64,000 nucleotides of DNA, from positions 113,785-177,784 of the forward strand of contig NZ_PDUW01000009.1 of assembly GCF_003545815.1 (NCBI RefSeq), in the 5' to 3' direction. Shown here in pieces: positions 54,620 through 63,143 of this stretch. How positions within the stretch are numbered: position 1 is the stretch's first letter; each line of letters opens with the position of its first letter. The notes under the pieces were generated by a model. The model saw only the letters and a program-made list of their open reading frames with translations. It was not told the origin of the DNA and ran no database searches. The translations under genes and the position numbers were made by a program. Source of the stretch: Pusillimonas caeni (GTDB lineage: Bacteria > Pseudomonadota > Gammaproteobacteria > Burkholderiales > Burkholderiaceae_B).

Positions 54620-56059
54620 ATGCTACAACGCCGCACCAAGATCGTTGCCACGCTGGGCCCGGCCAGCTCCAGCGACGAAATCATCGAACGACTGATCCTG
54701 GCCGGCATGGACGTGGCGCGCCTGAATTTTTCGCACGGCTCGGCGGACGACCACCGTCAGCGCGTGCGTCAGTTGCGCGCCCTGGCTGCGAAGCACGGCC
54801 GCTACATCGCCATCATGGGCGACCTGCAAGGGCCCAAGATACGCATAGCCCGCTTCCGCGACAAGGCCGTTACACTCACGGCGGGCCGGCCCTTCACCCT
54901 GAGCAATGCGCACCCGCCCCAGCAAGGCGATGAGCACATCGTGGGCATCGACTATCCCAGCCTGGTGCAGGACTGCGCACCGGGCGACGAGCTGCTGCTC
55001 GACGACGGCAAGGTCATATTGCGCGTGCAGAGCGTCGACGGCCTGGCCGTGCACACCGTCGTCGAGCAAGGCGGCCCGCTGTCGGACAACAAGGGCATCA
55101 ATCGGCGGGGCGGAGGCATCTCGGCCGACAGCCTCACCGACAAAGACCGGGCCGACATCAAGGTGATGGCCGAGATCGGCGTGGACTACGTCGCGGTGTC
55201 TTTCCCGCGCTATGGCCGCGACATCCACCAGGCCCGCAAGCTGGTGCGCGAAGCGGGCAGCCAGGCGTGGATCATTGCCAAGATCGAACGCGCCGAAGCG
55301 GTCGCTGACGACGAGGCCCTGGACGACCTCATCCATGCCAGCGACGGCGTCATGGTCGCCCGCGGCGACCTGGGCGTCGAAGTGGGCGACGCCCGCCTCG
55401 CGGGCATCCAGAAACGCATCATCCTGCATGCGCGCACCCACAACAAACTGGTGATTACGGCGACCCAGATGATGGAATCCATGGTGCACAGCCCGGTACC
55501 CACCCGGGCCGAAGTCTCGGACGTCGCCAACGCCGTTCTGGACTATACCGATGCCGTGATGCTGTCGGCCGAAAGCGCTTCGGGCCAATATCCGGTCGAA
55601 GCCGTCGGCGCCATGGCCCGCATCTGCCTCGGGGCCGAACAAGAGCCCGGCACCACGCGTTCGCAGCACCGCGTAGGCGAGGTGTTCGGCCGCTGCGATG
55701 AAACCATCGCCCTGTCCGCCATGTATGCGGCCAACCATTTCCCGGGGGTCAAGGCCATCATCAGCCTGACCGAAAGCGGCCACACGCCGCTGATCATGTC
55801 TCGCATCCGCTCCGGCGTGCCCATCTATTGCTACACGCGCCACGCAGCCACCCAGCGCCGCGTGGCCCTGTTTCGCGGGGTCTACGCCATGCCCTTCGAT
55901 CCGGCCGCCATGCCGGCGGACAAACTGGGCTCCCTGGCGCTGGCCGCGCTGAAGGACAAGCAGCTCATCCAGCCGGGCGACTGGGCCATCCTGACCCGGG
56001 GCCGAGTCCTGGACAGCGACGTCGGCACCGACAGCATGACGCTGATCCAGCTTGACTGA
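54620..56059 (+). CDS. pyk: Pyruvate kinase
   Basis: 479 aa; ATG at 54620 with GGAGG upstream. It converts phosphoenolpyruvate and ADP to pyruvate and ATP. The family motifs RRTKIVATLGPASS, LNFSHGSADDH, GDLQGPKIR, IIAKIERAEA with the catalytic lysine, GVMVARGDLGVEV and VITATQMMESM are all present. The C-terminal regulatory domain is complete. It is followed 10 bp later by maf. Confidence 0.98.
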   Translation: MLQRRTKIVATLGPASSSDEIIERLILAGMDVARLNFSHGSADDHRQRVRQLRALAAKHGRYIAIMGDLQGPKIRIARFRDKAVTLTAGRPFTLSNAHPPQQGDEHIVGIDYPSLVQDCAPGDELLLDDGKVILRVQSVDGLAVHTVVEQGGPLSDNKGINRRGGGISADSLTDKDRADIKVMAEIGVDYVAVSFPRYGRDIHQARKLVREAGSQAWIIAKIERAEAVADDEALDDLIHASDGVMVARGDLGVEVGDARLAGIQKRIILHARTHNKLVITATQMMESMVHSPVPTRAEVSDVANAVLDYTDAVMLSAESASGQYPVEAVGAMARICLGAEQEPGTTRSQHRVGEVFGRCDETIALSAMYAANHFPGVKAIISLTESGHTPLIMSRIRSGVPIYCYTRHAATQRRVALFRGVYAMPFDPAAMPADKLGSLALAALKDKQLIQPGDWAILTRGRVLDSDVGTDSMTLIQLD

Positions 56060-56069
56060 GGAACGGCCG

Positions 56070-56714
56070 ATGATCTACCTGGCCTCCGCCAGCCCCCGCC
56101 GGCACGAACTGCTATGCCAGGCCGGTATCGCCCACACCGTGCTGCACGTGCCTTCGCCGCCGGGCGAGGACGAGCCGCGCCTGCCCGGCGAAAGCCCCGA
56201 CGCCTATGTCCAGCGAACGGCGCGCGAGAAGGCTTTGCGCGCCCTGCACTGGCTGGGCGTGGACGTCGCTGCGGCCGAGCATGCCTGGCCGCGGTCGCCG
56301 GAGCCGCTGTCTCTGCACCCGGTGCTGGCCGCCGACACGACGGTGATCATGGGAGATGAAATCCTGGGCAAGCCCGCCGACGCGGCCGACGCCGCAAGCA
56401 TGCTGCAACGCCTGTCGGGCACGCGCCATGAAGTGCACACGGCCATCGTGCTTGCATCGCCCAGCGGGCGCAATGCCCCGGAATCCGTTTTCTGCGATGT
56501 GTCGCGCACCGAAGTCAGGTTCAAGGCGCTCACGGAAGCAGAAATCGCCGCCTACTGCGCCACCGGCGAACCGATGGGCAAGGCCGGCGCCTACGGCATC
56601 CAGGGCCGGGCCGCCGCCTTCGTCGAACACATCAGCGGCAGCTACAGCGGCGTGGTGGGCCTTCCCCTGTACGAAACCGCCCGCCTGCTCAGGCGCGGCG
56701 GCATCAAGGTTTGA
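56070..56714 (+). CDS. Maf-like nucleotide pyrophosphatase
   Basis: 214 aa from the ATG at 56070 with GAGGAA upstream; an in-frame start at 56052 overlaps pyk. It hydrolyses non-canonical nucleoside triphosphates or dTTP/UTP to monophosphates (house-cleaning). Maf motifs are YLASASPRRHELL at 3-15, AADTTVIMGDEILGKP with the metal-binding Asp, and GAYGIQGRAAAFVEHISGSYSGVVGLP. It converges with the next gene, 16 bp between stops, with no terminator visible. Confidence 0.95.
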   Translation: MIYLASASPRRHELLCQAGIAHTVLHVPSPPGEDEPRLPGESPDAYVQRTAREKALRALHWLGVDVAAAEHAWPRSPEPLSLHPVLAADTTVIMGDEILGKPADAADAASMLQRLSGTRHEVHTAIVLASPSGRNAPESVFCDVSRTEVRFKALTEAEIAAYCATGEPMGKAGAYGIQGRAAAFVEHISGSYSGVVGLPLYETARLLRRGGIKV

Positions 56715-56730
56715 TTCGCGCCAAGGCGGC

Positions 56731-57879
56731 TCATTGCACCAGCTCGATCTTGCCGTCGTCGATCTTCACCAGATAGCTGGTGGGATGGCTTTGACCGCTT
56801 TCCTTGCCTTTGGGACCCTCTTTGAAGAAGGTGATGTGTCCGGTCAGCGTATGGAGGTCGGTCTGCCATAGCGCCTTGCGAATGGCCTCCGGCTCGACCA
56901 CCCCCGCACGCTCTATCGCTTGCGCAATGACGAGCGTTCCCACATAGGCCCGCGCGCCTTCCGGCATGCCGTAGGGATCATAGCCGTGGGCCTTCCAGGA
57001 CGCTACAAAGCGGCGCGCGGCTTCGGGATCGGGGGTGGCGTCGGGAAACCAGGGCGCGAACAGCATGATGTGGTATGTGCCGTTGGCCGCCGTGCCGGCT
57101 TGAGCGATCAGTTGATCGGGTATGGCGCCGCCCGACGTGATGACCTTGCGCTTGATGCCCAAGGCCTGCAGCTGCTTCATGATCAGCATGGCCTGCTCGA
57201 CGCTGCATGTCAGGAAAAGCGCGTCGGCATCGCTGGCCTTGATGACGGCCAGCTGCGACGACATGTCCTGCGCCGTGGCATCCATCATTTGCACCTGTCC
57301 GACCTCAACTCCTTTTTCACGCAGCACGCTGCCGAACGCATCGACGGCATTGATGCCCCAGTCGTTGTTGACGACCAGAAAATCCGCCTTCTTTATGCCG
57401 AGCTTGCCGATATGCGGCGCAAAACTCTGCGCTTCCATGAGATTCGTCGGAGCCACGCGGAATACGTATGGATTACCGTTGGTCGTGACCTTGGTCGAGC
57501 TGGCTATGTCGACGACCATGGGTACCTTGTACTCCATGAGCTTGGGCATGGCGGCCAGCGTATAGGTAGAACCCCACGCGCCCTGCATGACGGCCACCTT
57601 GTCTCGAACGATGAGCTTTTCCGCGACGTTGGCGGCCTCGGTCGGATTGCTTTTATTGTCTTCGATGATCAATTTTATGGGCCGGCCCAGTACACCCCCT
57701 TTGGCGTTGATTTCCTCGACGGCGACCTTGACGCCATTGGCCACGAAGTTTCCGGATGCGGCCACGACGCCCGTCAGTGGAAGGTTCACGCCCAGCTTGA
57801 TCGGCTCCTGAGCCAAAGCGGAGCCCGCGATAAAAAAGCTTGCAATGACACTGGACAGCAGTTTGCTTGTTGCTTTCAT
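56731..57879 (-). CDS. ABC transporter substrate-binding protein, branched-chain amino acid family
   Basis: 382 aa. The signal peptide ends at SALAQ (about residue 23). The type I periplasmic-binding fold (Peripla_BP_6) is clear: IKLGVNLPLTGVVAASG, AVEEINAKGGVLGRPIKLIIEDNKSNP and VMQGAWGSTYTLA. Members bind amino acids, amides, urea or aromatic acids; the ligand here is unknown. It is closely similar to the next gene upstream, so the two are a tandem duplication. No permease or ATPase gene accompanies them in the window. Confidence 0.9.
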   Translation of the reverse strand: MKATSKLLSSVIASFFIAGSALAQEPIKLGVNLPLTGVVAASGNFVANGVKVAVEEINAKGGVLGRPIKLIIEDNKSNPTEAANVAEKLIVRDKVAVMQGAWGSTYTLAAMPKLMEYKVPMVVDIASSTKVTTNGNPYVFRVAPTNLMEAQSFAPHIGKLGIKKADFLVVNNDWGINAVDAFGSVLREKGVEVGQVQMMDATAQDMSSQLAVIKASDADALFLTCSVEQAMLIMKQLQALGIKRKVITSGGAIPDQLIAQAGTAANGTYHIMLFAPWFPDATPDPEAARRFVASWKAHGYDPYGMPEGARAYVGTLVIAQAIERAGVVEPEAIRKALWQTDLHTLTGHITFFKEGPKGKESGQSHPTSYLVKIDDGKIELVQ

Positions 57880-57959
57880 TGCTTTCTCCCGGAAAGGAAG
57901 GATGAAGCGGCATGCCGGCGCGCCGAGCGCGCGGGCTCGGGCGCAAGCCGCCGGCGATG

Positions 57960-59114
57960 TCAGTCGGCGTTGACGATCTTGCCGTCTTCGATCTTCACGA
58001 GATAGGTCATGGGCGTGCTTTGGCCGCTTTCTTTGCCCGCGGGCCCTTCTTTATGGAACTTGACGTGGCCGGTCAACCCATCGAACTCGGTCTGCCAGAT
58101 CGCTTCAGTGATCTTGGCCGGGTCGGCGTCCCCGGCCCGTTCGATGGCGGCGGCAAGCGTGTGTATGCCGTCGTAGCCCCGCGCGCCTTCGGGCATGCCG
58201 GCCGGGTCGAGCTTGCGGCTTTCCCAGCGGCTGATGAAGCTCTTGGCCCCTTCCGGGTTGAGCGTGGCCTCAGGGAACCAGGGCACGAAGAACATGACGT
58301 GATAGGTGTTGTTCGCTGCCGCGCCCGCCTGGTCCAGCAGTTGCTGGGGCATGATGCCGCCCGTGGTCACGACCGGGACATTCAGGCCGAGCGACTCGGC
58401 CTGCTTCATGACCAGGGTAATCTGTTCCGTGCCGCTGGTGAGGAACACATGGCTGGGAGGCGGATTGGCATGCTTTATTGCCGACAACTGCGAGGTCATG
58501 TCCTGAGCGGCGGCGTCCATGATGTGGGTTTTCCCCACTTCGACGCCCTCCTTCTTCAACATGTCGCCATAGGCTTGCGCCGCGCCCAGTCCCCAGTCGT
58601 TGTTGACCACCAGGAATTCCACCCGCTTGATGTCCATCGGCTTGACCCGCTTGGCGAAGGTCTCCGCCTCCATGGCGCTGGTGGGGCTGATGCGGAAGAC
58701 ATACGGATTGCCCATCTGGGTGATCTTGCCGGAACTGGCGGTTTCAACCAGCATGGGCATTTTGTATTCCATCAGCTTGGGCATGGACGCCAGCGTGTAA
58801 GTCGAGCTCCAGGCGCCCATCATGGCGGAGACCTTGTCCCGCACGATCAGTTTCTCGGTCACATTGGAGGCTTCTGTAGGGTTGCTTTTATTGTCCTCGA
58901 TGATGAGTTGAATCTGCTTGCCTAGAACACCGCCGTTGTCATTGATTTCGGCTGCGGCAATTTTCGCCCCTTCTGCGACGAAGGTGCCGGCGGCGGCGAC
59001 AACGCCGGTCAGGGGCTGGTTCACGCCGATCTTGATGACGTCGGCTGCGTGCCCCTGCGACGCGCCGACTATCGACAACGCTGCGACCACTGCTTTGATA
59101 CCAATACTTCTCAT
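57960..59114 (-). CDS. ABC transporter substrate-binding protein, paralogue of the downstream gene
   Basis: 384 aa. The signal peptide is MRSIGIKAVVAALSIVGASQGHA. The mature part follows the same pattern as its neighbour (IKIGVNQPLTGVVAAAGTF, GGVLGKQIQLIIEDNKSNP, MGAWSSTYTLASMPKLMEYKMP), and both end in a TYLVKI-DDGKI-type tail. It is probably cotranscribed with the Rieske oxygenase gene 79 bp upstream, so it may feed that pathway's substrate. The ligand is unknown. Confidence 0.9.
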   Translation of the reverse strand: MRSIGIKAVVAALSIVGASQGHAADVIKIGVNQPLTGVVAAAGTFVAEGAKIAAAEINDNGGVLGKQIQLIIEDNKSNPTEASNVTEKLIVRDKVSAMMGAWSSTYTLASMPKLMEYKMPMLVETASSGKITQMGNPYVFRISPTSAMEAETFAKRVKPMDIKRVEFLVVNNDWGLGAAQAYGDMLKKEGVEVGKTHIMDAAAQDMTSQLSAIKHANPPPSHVFLTSGTEQITLVMKQAESLGLNVPVVTTGGIMPQQLLDQAGAAANNTYHVMFFVPWFPEATLNPEGAKSFISRWESRKLDPAGMPEGARGYDGIHTLAAAIERAGDADPAKITEAIWQTEFDGLTGHVKFHKEGPAGKESGQSTPMTYLVKIEDGKIVNAD

Positions 59115-59193
59115 GATTGTCTCCTGGTTTTTTTGGAATGGCTCATGCTGCTTGGTATTGCGTGTTGCGTACTGCGGAACAGCCTGGTCGCAT

Positions 59194-60261
59194 TCAGCCC
59201 GTTGCGGCCACTCCCACTCTGGCTGTCGAAGCCTCGTGGCTGCGTTTCTCCTCCTCTATCAGTTTTTGCACCATCCTGGCCATGCGGGTCGGCGCGGCAT
59301 CGATTCCCAGCATGACGCGCTCGGCATTCGGATTGCGTTCCTCTTCTTTTTGAATGCGCTCGAGAATGACCTTGTCCTCGTTGAAGGCGAACGCCAGGGC
59401 GGCATTCATTTCGGCGTCGATCTCCGGCTCGTCGACGCGGAAGTTCCGGACATGGAACCAGTACTGCAACACAGTGCGCTCATCGACCGGCGTCAATACA
59501 TGGCACGAGTGCATCTGCACGGCGGTATGCCGCAAGTCGGGGTCGGTGATCGAGCCCGCCGCACAAGTGCCCATGTCGATGTCGAAGAAGCAAGGAGTCG
59601 TGTAGTTGTAGTAATGCCAGCGATCGACTTTTCCGGTCATCTTGGCAAACTTCTCGAACAGCGGAATGGGCGCCGCATCGGGTATCCAGCGCCATACCGA
59701 AATGGCGTTGTCCTCGAAATCGTTATGAACCGGAATGGTGGCGCCCGCCGGCGTACCCAGCGTCGACTTATGCACGAAGGTGACGTGGGCGGGGTCGAGC
59801 AGGTTTTCGACCAGGCTCAGATAGTTGCACTCGATACGCAGGACGCCGCCTTGCACCGCGCGCCATCCTTCTTGACCGTACTGGGGCAGATTGAACATTT
59901 TTTCAGGATCGGCCAGCGCCGGATCGCCGAGCCATATCCAGACCAGACCGTATCTTTCCTCGATGGGATAAGAGCGCACCACCGCCTTCTTGGGAATGGT
60001 CTCCTGCCCTGGAATGCGGACGCAACGGCCCGAACAGTCGAATGTCATGCCGTGGTAGCCGCACTCGATGGTGTCGTCGATCAGCGTCCCCAGCGAAAGC
60101 GGCGCCAGCCTATGCGGACACGCATCGTGCAAGGCGGCGACCGTGCCGTCCTTGCGCCGGAACACCACGACAGGCTCGTTGGCGATAACGTGGCGGGTGA
60201 GTGTTCGATCGACCTGGTCCGACCACACCACCGGATACCAAGTGTTCTTGACAAATTCCAT
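59194..60261 (-). CDS. Rieske non-haem iron oxygenase, VanA-like
   Basis: 355 aa. The Rieske [2Fe-2S] site is C48-P-H50 and C67-G-Y-H70. The mononuclear iron site is in ENLLDPAHVTFVH (H159, H164), with the third carboxylate expected further on. The size and layout fit vanillate O-demethylase-type oxygenases, which hydroxylate or demethylate aromatic and heterocyclic compounds. Such enzymes need a reductase (VanB type), and none is encoded in the window. It lies between the SDR gene and the binding-protein genes. Confidence 0.9.
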   Translation of the reverse strand: MEFVKNTWYPVVWSDQVDRTLTRHVIANEPVVVFRRKDGTVAALHDACPHRLAPLSLGTLIDDTIECGYHGMTFDCSGRCVRIPGQETIPKKAVVRSYPIEERYGLVWIWLGDPALADPEKMFNLPQYGQEGWRAVQGGVLRIECNYLSLVENLLDPAHVTFVHKSTLGTPAGATIPVHNDFEDNAISVWRWIPDAAPIPLFEKFAKMTGKVDRWHYYNYTTPCFFDIDMGTCAAGSITDPDLRHTAVQMHSCHVLTPVDERTVLQYWFHVRNFRVDEPEIDAEMNAALAFAFNEDKVILERIQKEEERNPNAERVMLGIDAAPTRMARMVQKLIEEEKRSHEASTARVGVAATG

Positions 60262-60326
60262 GGTCTATTCCTTTGCGCTTGTACAAGAGTCCGGTCCGCC
60301 CGCGACTGCCGCGAACGGAAAGGGCT

Positions 60327-61082
60327 TTAGTGAAAGTAGGCTCCGCCGTCGACGACCAGTGTCTGTCCCGTGATGAACGCGGAGCCCGGACCGGCGAAGA
60401 ACGCTACAGCGCCCACGACATCGTTCGGCAGCATGTCGCGCCTCAGGGCGCGGCCCTTGATGGAAAACTGGGAAGATCGTTCTGCCAGTTCGGGGTTCTT
60501 GAGCACCCCTTCGCTAAGCGTAAAGCCGGGCGCCACGCTGTTGATCAGCACATTGTCCTCGCCCAGCTCGGTGGCCATGGCGCGCGTCATGGATACGACG
60601 GCGCCTTTGGTGGCCACGTAGTGCAGCATATTGGGGTTGCCTTTGAAAGCGACGCCCGACGAAATGTTGATGATGCGTCCGCCGCCCTGTTTCCTGAAAG
60701 CGGGCAGAACGGCACGACAGCATAGGAACTGGCCGATGACATTGACATCGAGTATGGAGCGCCAGTCCTGCACGCTGAGCTGCTCGAAGGGCTTCTGCTG
60801 GATGGTCGAAAATATGGCCGCGTTGTTGACCAGCACGTCCAACGCGCCGTAAGCGTCGAGCGCCGCGGCCGCTACGTTCTCGGTATCGCTTTCGCTGGAG
60901 ACATCGGCGTCGACGCCAATGGCGTCAAAGCCGCGCGACTTGAGCTTTTCCGCCGCCTGCCCCGCATTGGCGCGGTCCGCGACCACGATTCGGGCCCCTT
61001 CCTCGGCAAGATGTTCGCAGATGGCATATCCGATGCCCATCGCTCCGCCGGTGACTACGGCAACCTTGTTCGACAACTGCAT
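60327..61082 (-). CDS. Short-chain dehydrogenase/reductase
   Basis: 251 aa, classical SDR. The cofactor motif TGGAMGIGYA is at 11-20 and VADRANA at the end of the second strand suggests NAD(H). NNAAIF follows. The catalytic Ser is in NISSGVAF and the YxxxK motif in HYVATK. The C-terminus GSAFITGQTLVVDGGAYFH is typical. It probably oxidises an alcohol intermediate of the pathway; the substrate is unknown. It starts 5 bp before the stop of the DUF1116 gene upstream, so they are one operon. Confidence 0.92.
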   Translation of the reverse strand: MQLSNKVAVVTGGAMGIGYAICEHLAEEGARIVVADRANAGQAAEKLKSRGFDAIGVDADVSSESDTENVAAAALDAYGALDVLVNNAAIFSTIQQKPFEQLSVQDWRSILDVNVIGQFLCCRAVLPAFRKQGGGRIINISSGVAFKGNPNMLHYVATKGAVVSMTRAMATELGEDNVLINSVAPGFTLSEGVLKNPELAERSSQFSIKGRALRRDMLPNDVVGAVAFFAGPGSAFITGQTLVVDGGAYFH

Positions 61083-61087
61083 GTCTT

Positions 61088-62149
61088 CTACCCCTCATTG
61101 TCAAAAAGACCGACCGGGGGACAATAATGCCCCCGGCCTATCGGTGTGTCGGCTCCATCGCGATGCAGGATGGCCAGGTTGATGATCGGCGCCAGGCCTG
61201 TGGCCTTTATGCGCGCCGGATCAATACAGCCTGTGCTCTCGTCCAGAATGCGCTGCGGCCGGGACGTGGCGTCGGCCGGAAGATAATCCCGCCACTCCTC
61301 GAGCAGCGCGGGGGCATGGACCAGCGCCTGGCCGCCGAAGCCGCAGGCGTCCACGACGGCGCTGTCGCCGATGGCGCCGAGCGACTCGGGGGCAAGTTCG
61401 GGCTTGAAGTACGGGCCGCTGGGAGGCGGAGCGGAAACGGTATTCCAGGCGTCATCACCGTTGAGCTTGATTCCGAAGGCCAGGCCGTTTCCACCGATCG
61501 CTGTGATGGCACTGTCGCTGCTGCGCAGCTTCCAGCTGCAAAACGCCATCCACACGGTCAGCGCAAAGCCGGGATTGGCAAGAATCTCTTCCTTGAGCGT
61601 GGCGGGCAAATCGTGCAAGGCATCGACGATCAAGCGGGTTCCCGCTTGCACCTGGGCATGCCCGTCATCGCCCGATGCGTGAGCCTGTCGCATCAACGCT
61701 TCCGGGTAAATTGCGACTCGCTCGAGCAAAGGATTGGCATGCTCGGCCAGCTTCGCGCACCAGTCCCGCGCCCTTTGCCTGCAAGCAGGATCCGAAGACC
61801 CGAAACGCAAGGCGGGCGGGCCTCCCTCGCTGACGAGCGAATAGGCGCAATGATCTGCATCGCCGACCTCCACGCACCACGTAGAAGGCGACGCTACTTG
61901 AGCAAGGGGAACGACCAGGCCGTAATCTTGTGCGGGACGCAGGCCGATGCTCGCCCCTATCAGAGCGCGAGCACTTTCCAGGTCAGGCGCCCACCCTTCC
62001 AACACAGCGGCCTGCGCGGCCGCATTGACGACCGCGCCGGGCGGCGCGCCGTCATAGGGAGGCCCCGCATGAAACAGTGTGCGAGCGGGCAGATCTGCGA
62101 CCGCTTCTTCGAGAGGAACCAGGCGTCTGAGCCGGGCTTTACGGGACAT
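61088..62149 (-). CDS. DUF1116 protein (AllG/YlbE family)
   Basis: 353 aa from the ATG at 62149, which has AGGAG 7 nt upstream; the frame extends to 62209. I recognise the DUF1116 pattern: RTLFHAGPPYDGAPPGAV near the N-terminus, AVLEGWAPDLESARAL, then GGNGLAFGIKLNGDDAWNTVSAPPPSGPYF, GDSAVVDACGFGGQAL and a final GLAPIINLAILHRDGADTPIGRGHY. In E. coli the family member AllG is part of the AllFGH oxamate carbamoyltransferase. No AllF (FdrA) or AllH partner is here, so the reaction is unclear. It is the first gene of the operon. Confidence 0.85.
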   Translation of the reverse strand: MSRKARLRRLVPLEEAVADLPARTLFHAGPPYDGAPPGAVVNAAAQAAVLEGWAPDLESARALIGASIGLRPAQDYGLVVPLAQVASPSTWCVEVGDADHCAYSLVSEGGPPALRFGSSDPACRQRARDWCAKLAEHANPLLERVAIYPEALMRQAHASGDDGHAQVQAGTRLIVDALHDLPATLKEEILANPGFALTVWMAFCSWKLRSSDSAITAIGGNGLAFGIKLNGDDAWNTVSAPPPSGPYFKPELAPESLGAIGDSAVVDACGFGGQALVHAPALLEEWRDYLPADATSRPQRILDESTGCIDPARIKATGLAPIINLAILHRDGADTPIGRGHYCPPVGLFDNEG

Positions 62150-62476
62150 CGCTACTCCTCCGATCCAAGGCGGTTGCAGCGCAACGGCCGGCGCCTCTTG
62201 TGGCGGCACAGCATGCCGGATTCTGTAGTTGCTAGAAACCGCTTTGCCACCGATAAGGCAATCTAATTTACTAACATCCCATCTTTGGAACGATTCTAAT
62301 TATAGTTCTTTAGCAATGTCAATAGACACCGGGCAGGGCAAAACGAGGTTTCGATCGTGCCTCCTGCGCAAGTCTCCCGGCGCATTGTGTCGATCTAGGG
62401 AAAATACTGAGTAAACAGAACGCCCGACATGCGGGCGCTCTAGAGGCGCTTCAGATAGCGCCGCATGCGGTGACCG
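62150..62476. other. Intergenic region with the operon promoter
   Basis: It contains the minus-strand promoter at 62293-62322 and an AT-rich stretch (62255-62330). The leader of about 135 nt before 62149 shows no strong hairpin. No gene is supported. There is no terminator with a T-run after the VOC gene. Confidence 0.5.
62293..62322 (-). promoter_or_regulatory. Promoter of the DUF1116-SDR-Rieske operon
   Basis: On the minus strand a perfect -35 TTGACA (62322-62317), 18 bp, TAGAAT (62298-62293), in an AT-rich stretch that contrasts with its surroundings. Confidence 0.65.
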
Positions 62477-62905
62477 TCAGAAAACGATCTCGACCGATGG
62501 CGCGCTGCGTTGCGCCGGGCCATGGAAAACCGCCTCGATATTGTTGCCGTCGGGGTCCAGCACGAAGGCGCCATAATAGTCGGGATGGTAAGGCCGGTAC
62601 CCCGGCGGGCCATTGTCGCTGCCGCCATTTTCGAGCGCAACCTTGTAGAATGCTTCGACCATGGCCTTGTCCCGCGCCTGAAAAGCCAGGTGATGGCGGC
62701 CGGTGAGCTTGCCGGCAGCCGCTTCGCTGTCCACCGAACTGATCACCAGTTCGTCGGCCCAGAAAAAGCCCTCGCTCTCCCCTCCGATAGGAACGCCCAA
62801 CACGTCGAGCACGGCGGTGTAGAACCTTTTACTGGCCGGCAGGCTGCGAACGACCAGTTGGATGTGGTCCACCAGGCGGCCTCGGTGCAAGGATTGCGTC
62901 TCCAT
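62477..62905 (-). CDS. VOC (glyoxalase/bleomycin resistance/dioxygenase) family protein
   Basis: 142 aa from the ATG at 62905 (METQSLHRGRLVDHI), with AGGGA upstream; the frame is open to 63049 without support. It has a single VOC domain with the metal-type residues H in VDHIQLVV, H in TGRHHLAFQA and E in GNNIEAVF, and the YHPDYYGAFVLDPDGNN motif. It could be an isomerase, lyase or dioxygenase; the substrate is not evident. It lies between the catabolic operon and the divergent amidohydrolase. Confidence 0.88.
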   Translation of the reverse strand: METQSLHRGRLVDHIQLVVRSLPASKRFYTAVLDVLGVPIGGESEGFFWADELVISSVDSEAAAGKLTGRHHLAFQARDKAMVEAFYKVALENGGSDNGPPGYRPYHPDYYGAFVLDPDGNNIEAVFHGPAQRSAPSVEIVF

Positions 62906-63143
62906 ACTTTTCCCTAAGTAGTTTTGTGTCCGTGGCACTGGAACACGACGGGGCAGAACGCATTCCAGAAGCAAAATCGTACCACCGCAGCGCGGGTTTT
63001 TGCACGTCGCCGGCGCAATGCCGCAACCCCCTCGTAATCCCCAATACACAAGTCCGAGACGAAAACTCTAAGGTAAATCATCCGCTCGAGCGGACAGCGC
63101 GCCTCGCCATTCCCGGTGCGGCACGCTTTTTCAAGGAGCAGAA

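Noticed and set aside
62301..62322. A -10 TATAAT (62306-62301) with the TTGACA at 62322-62317
   Set aside because: The spacing would be only about 12 bp. TAGAAT with 18 bp is the better -10.
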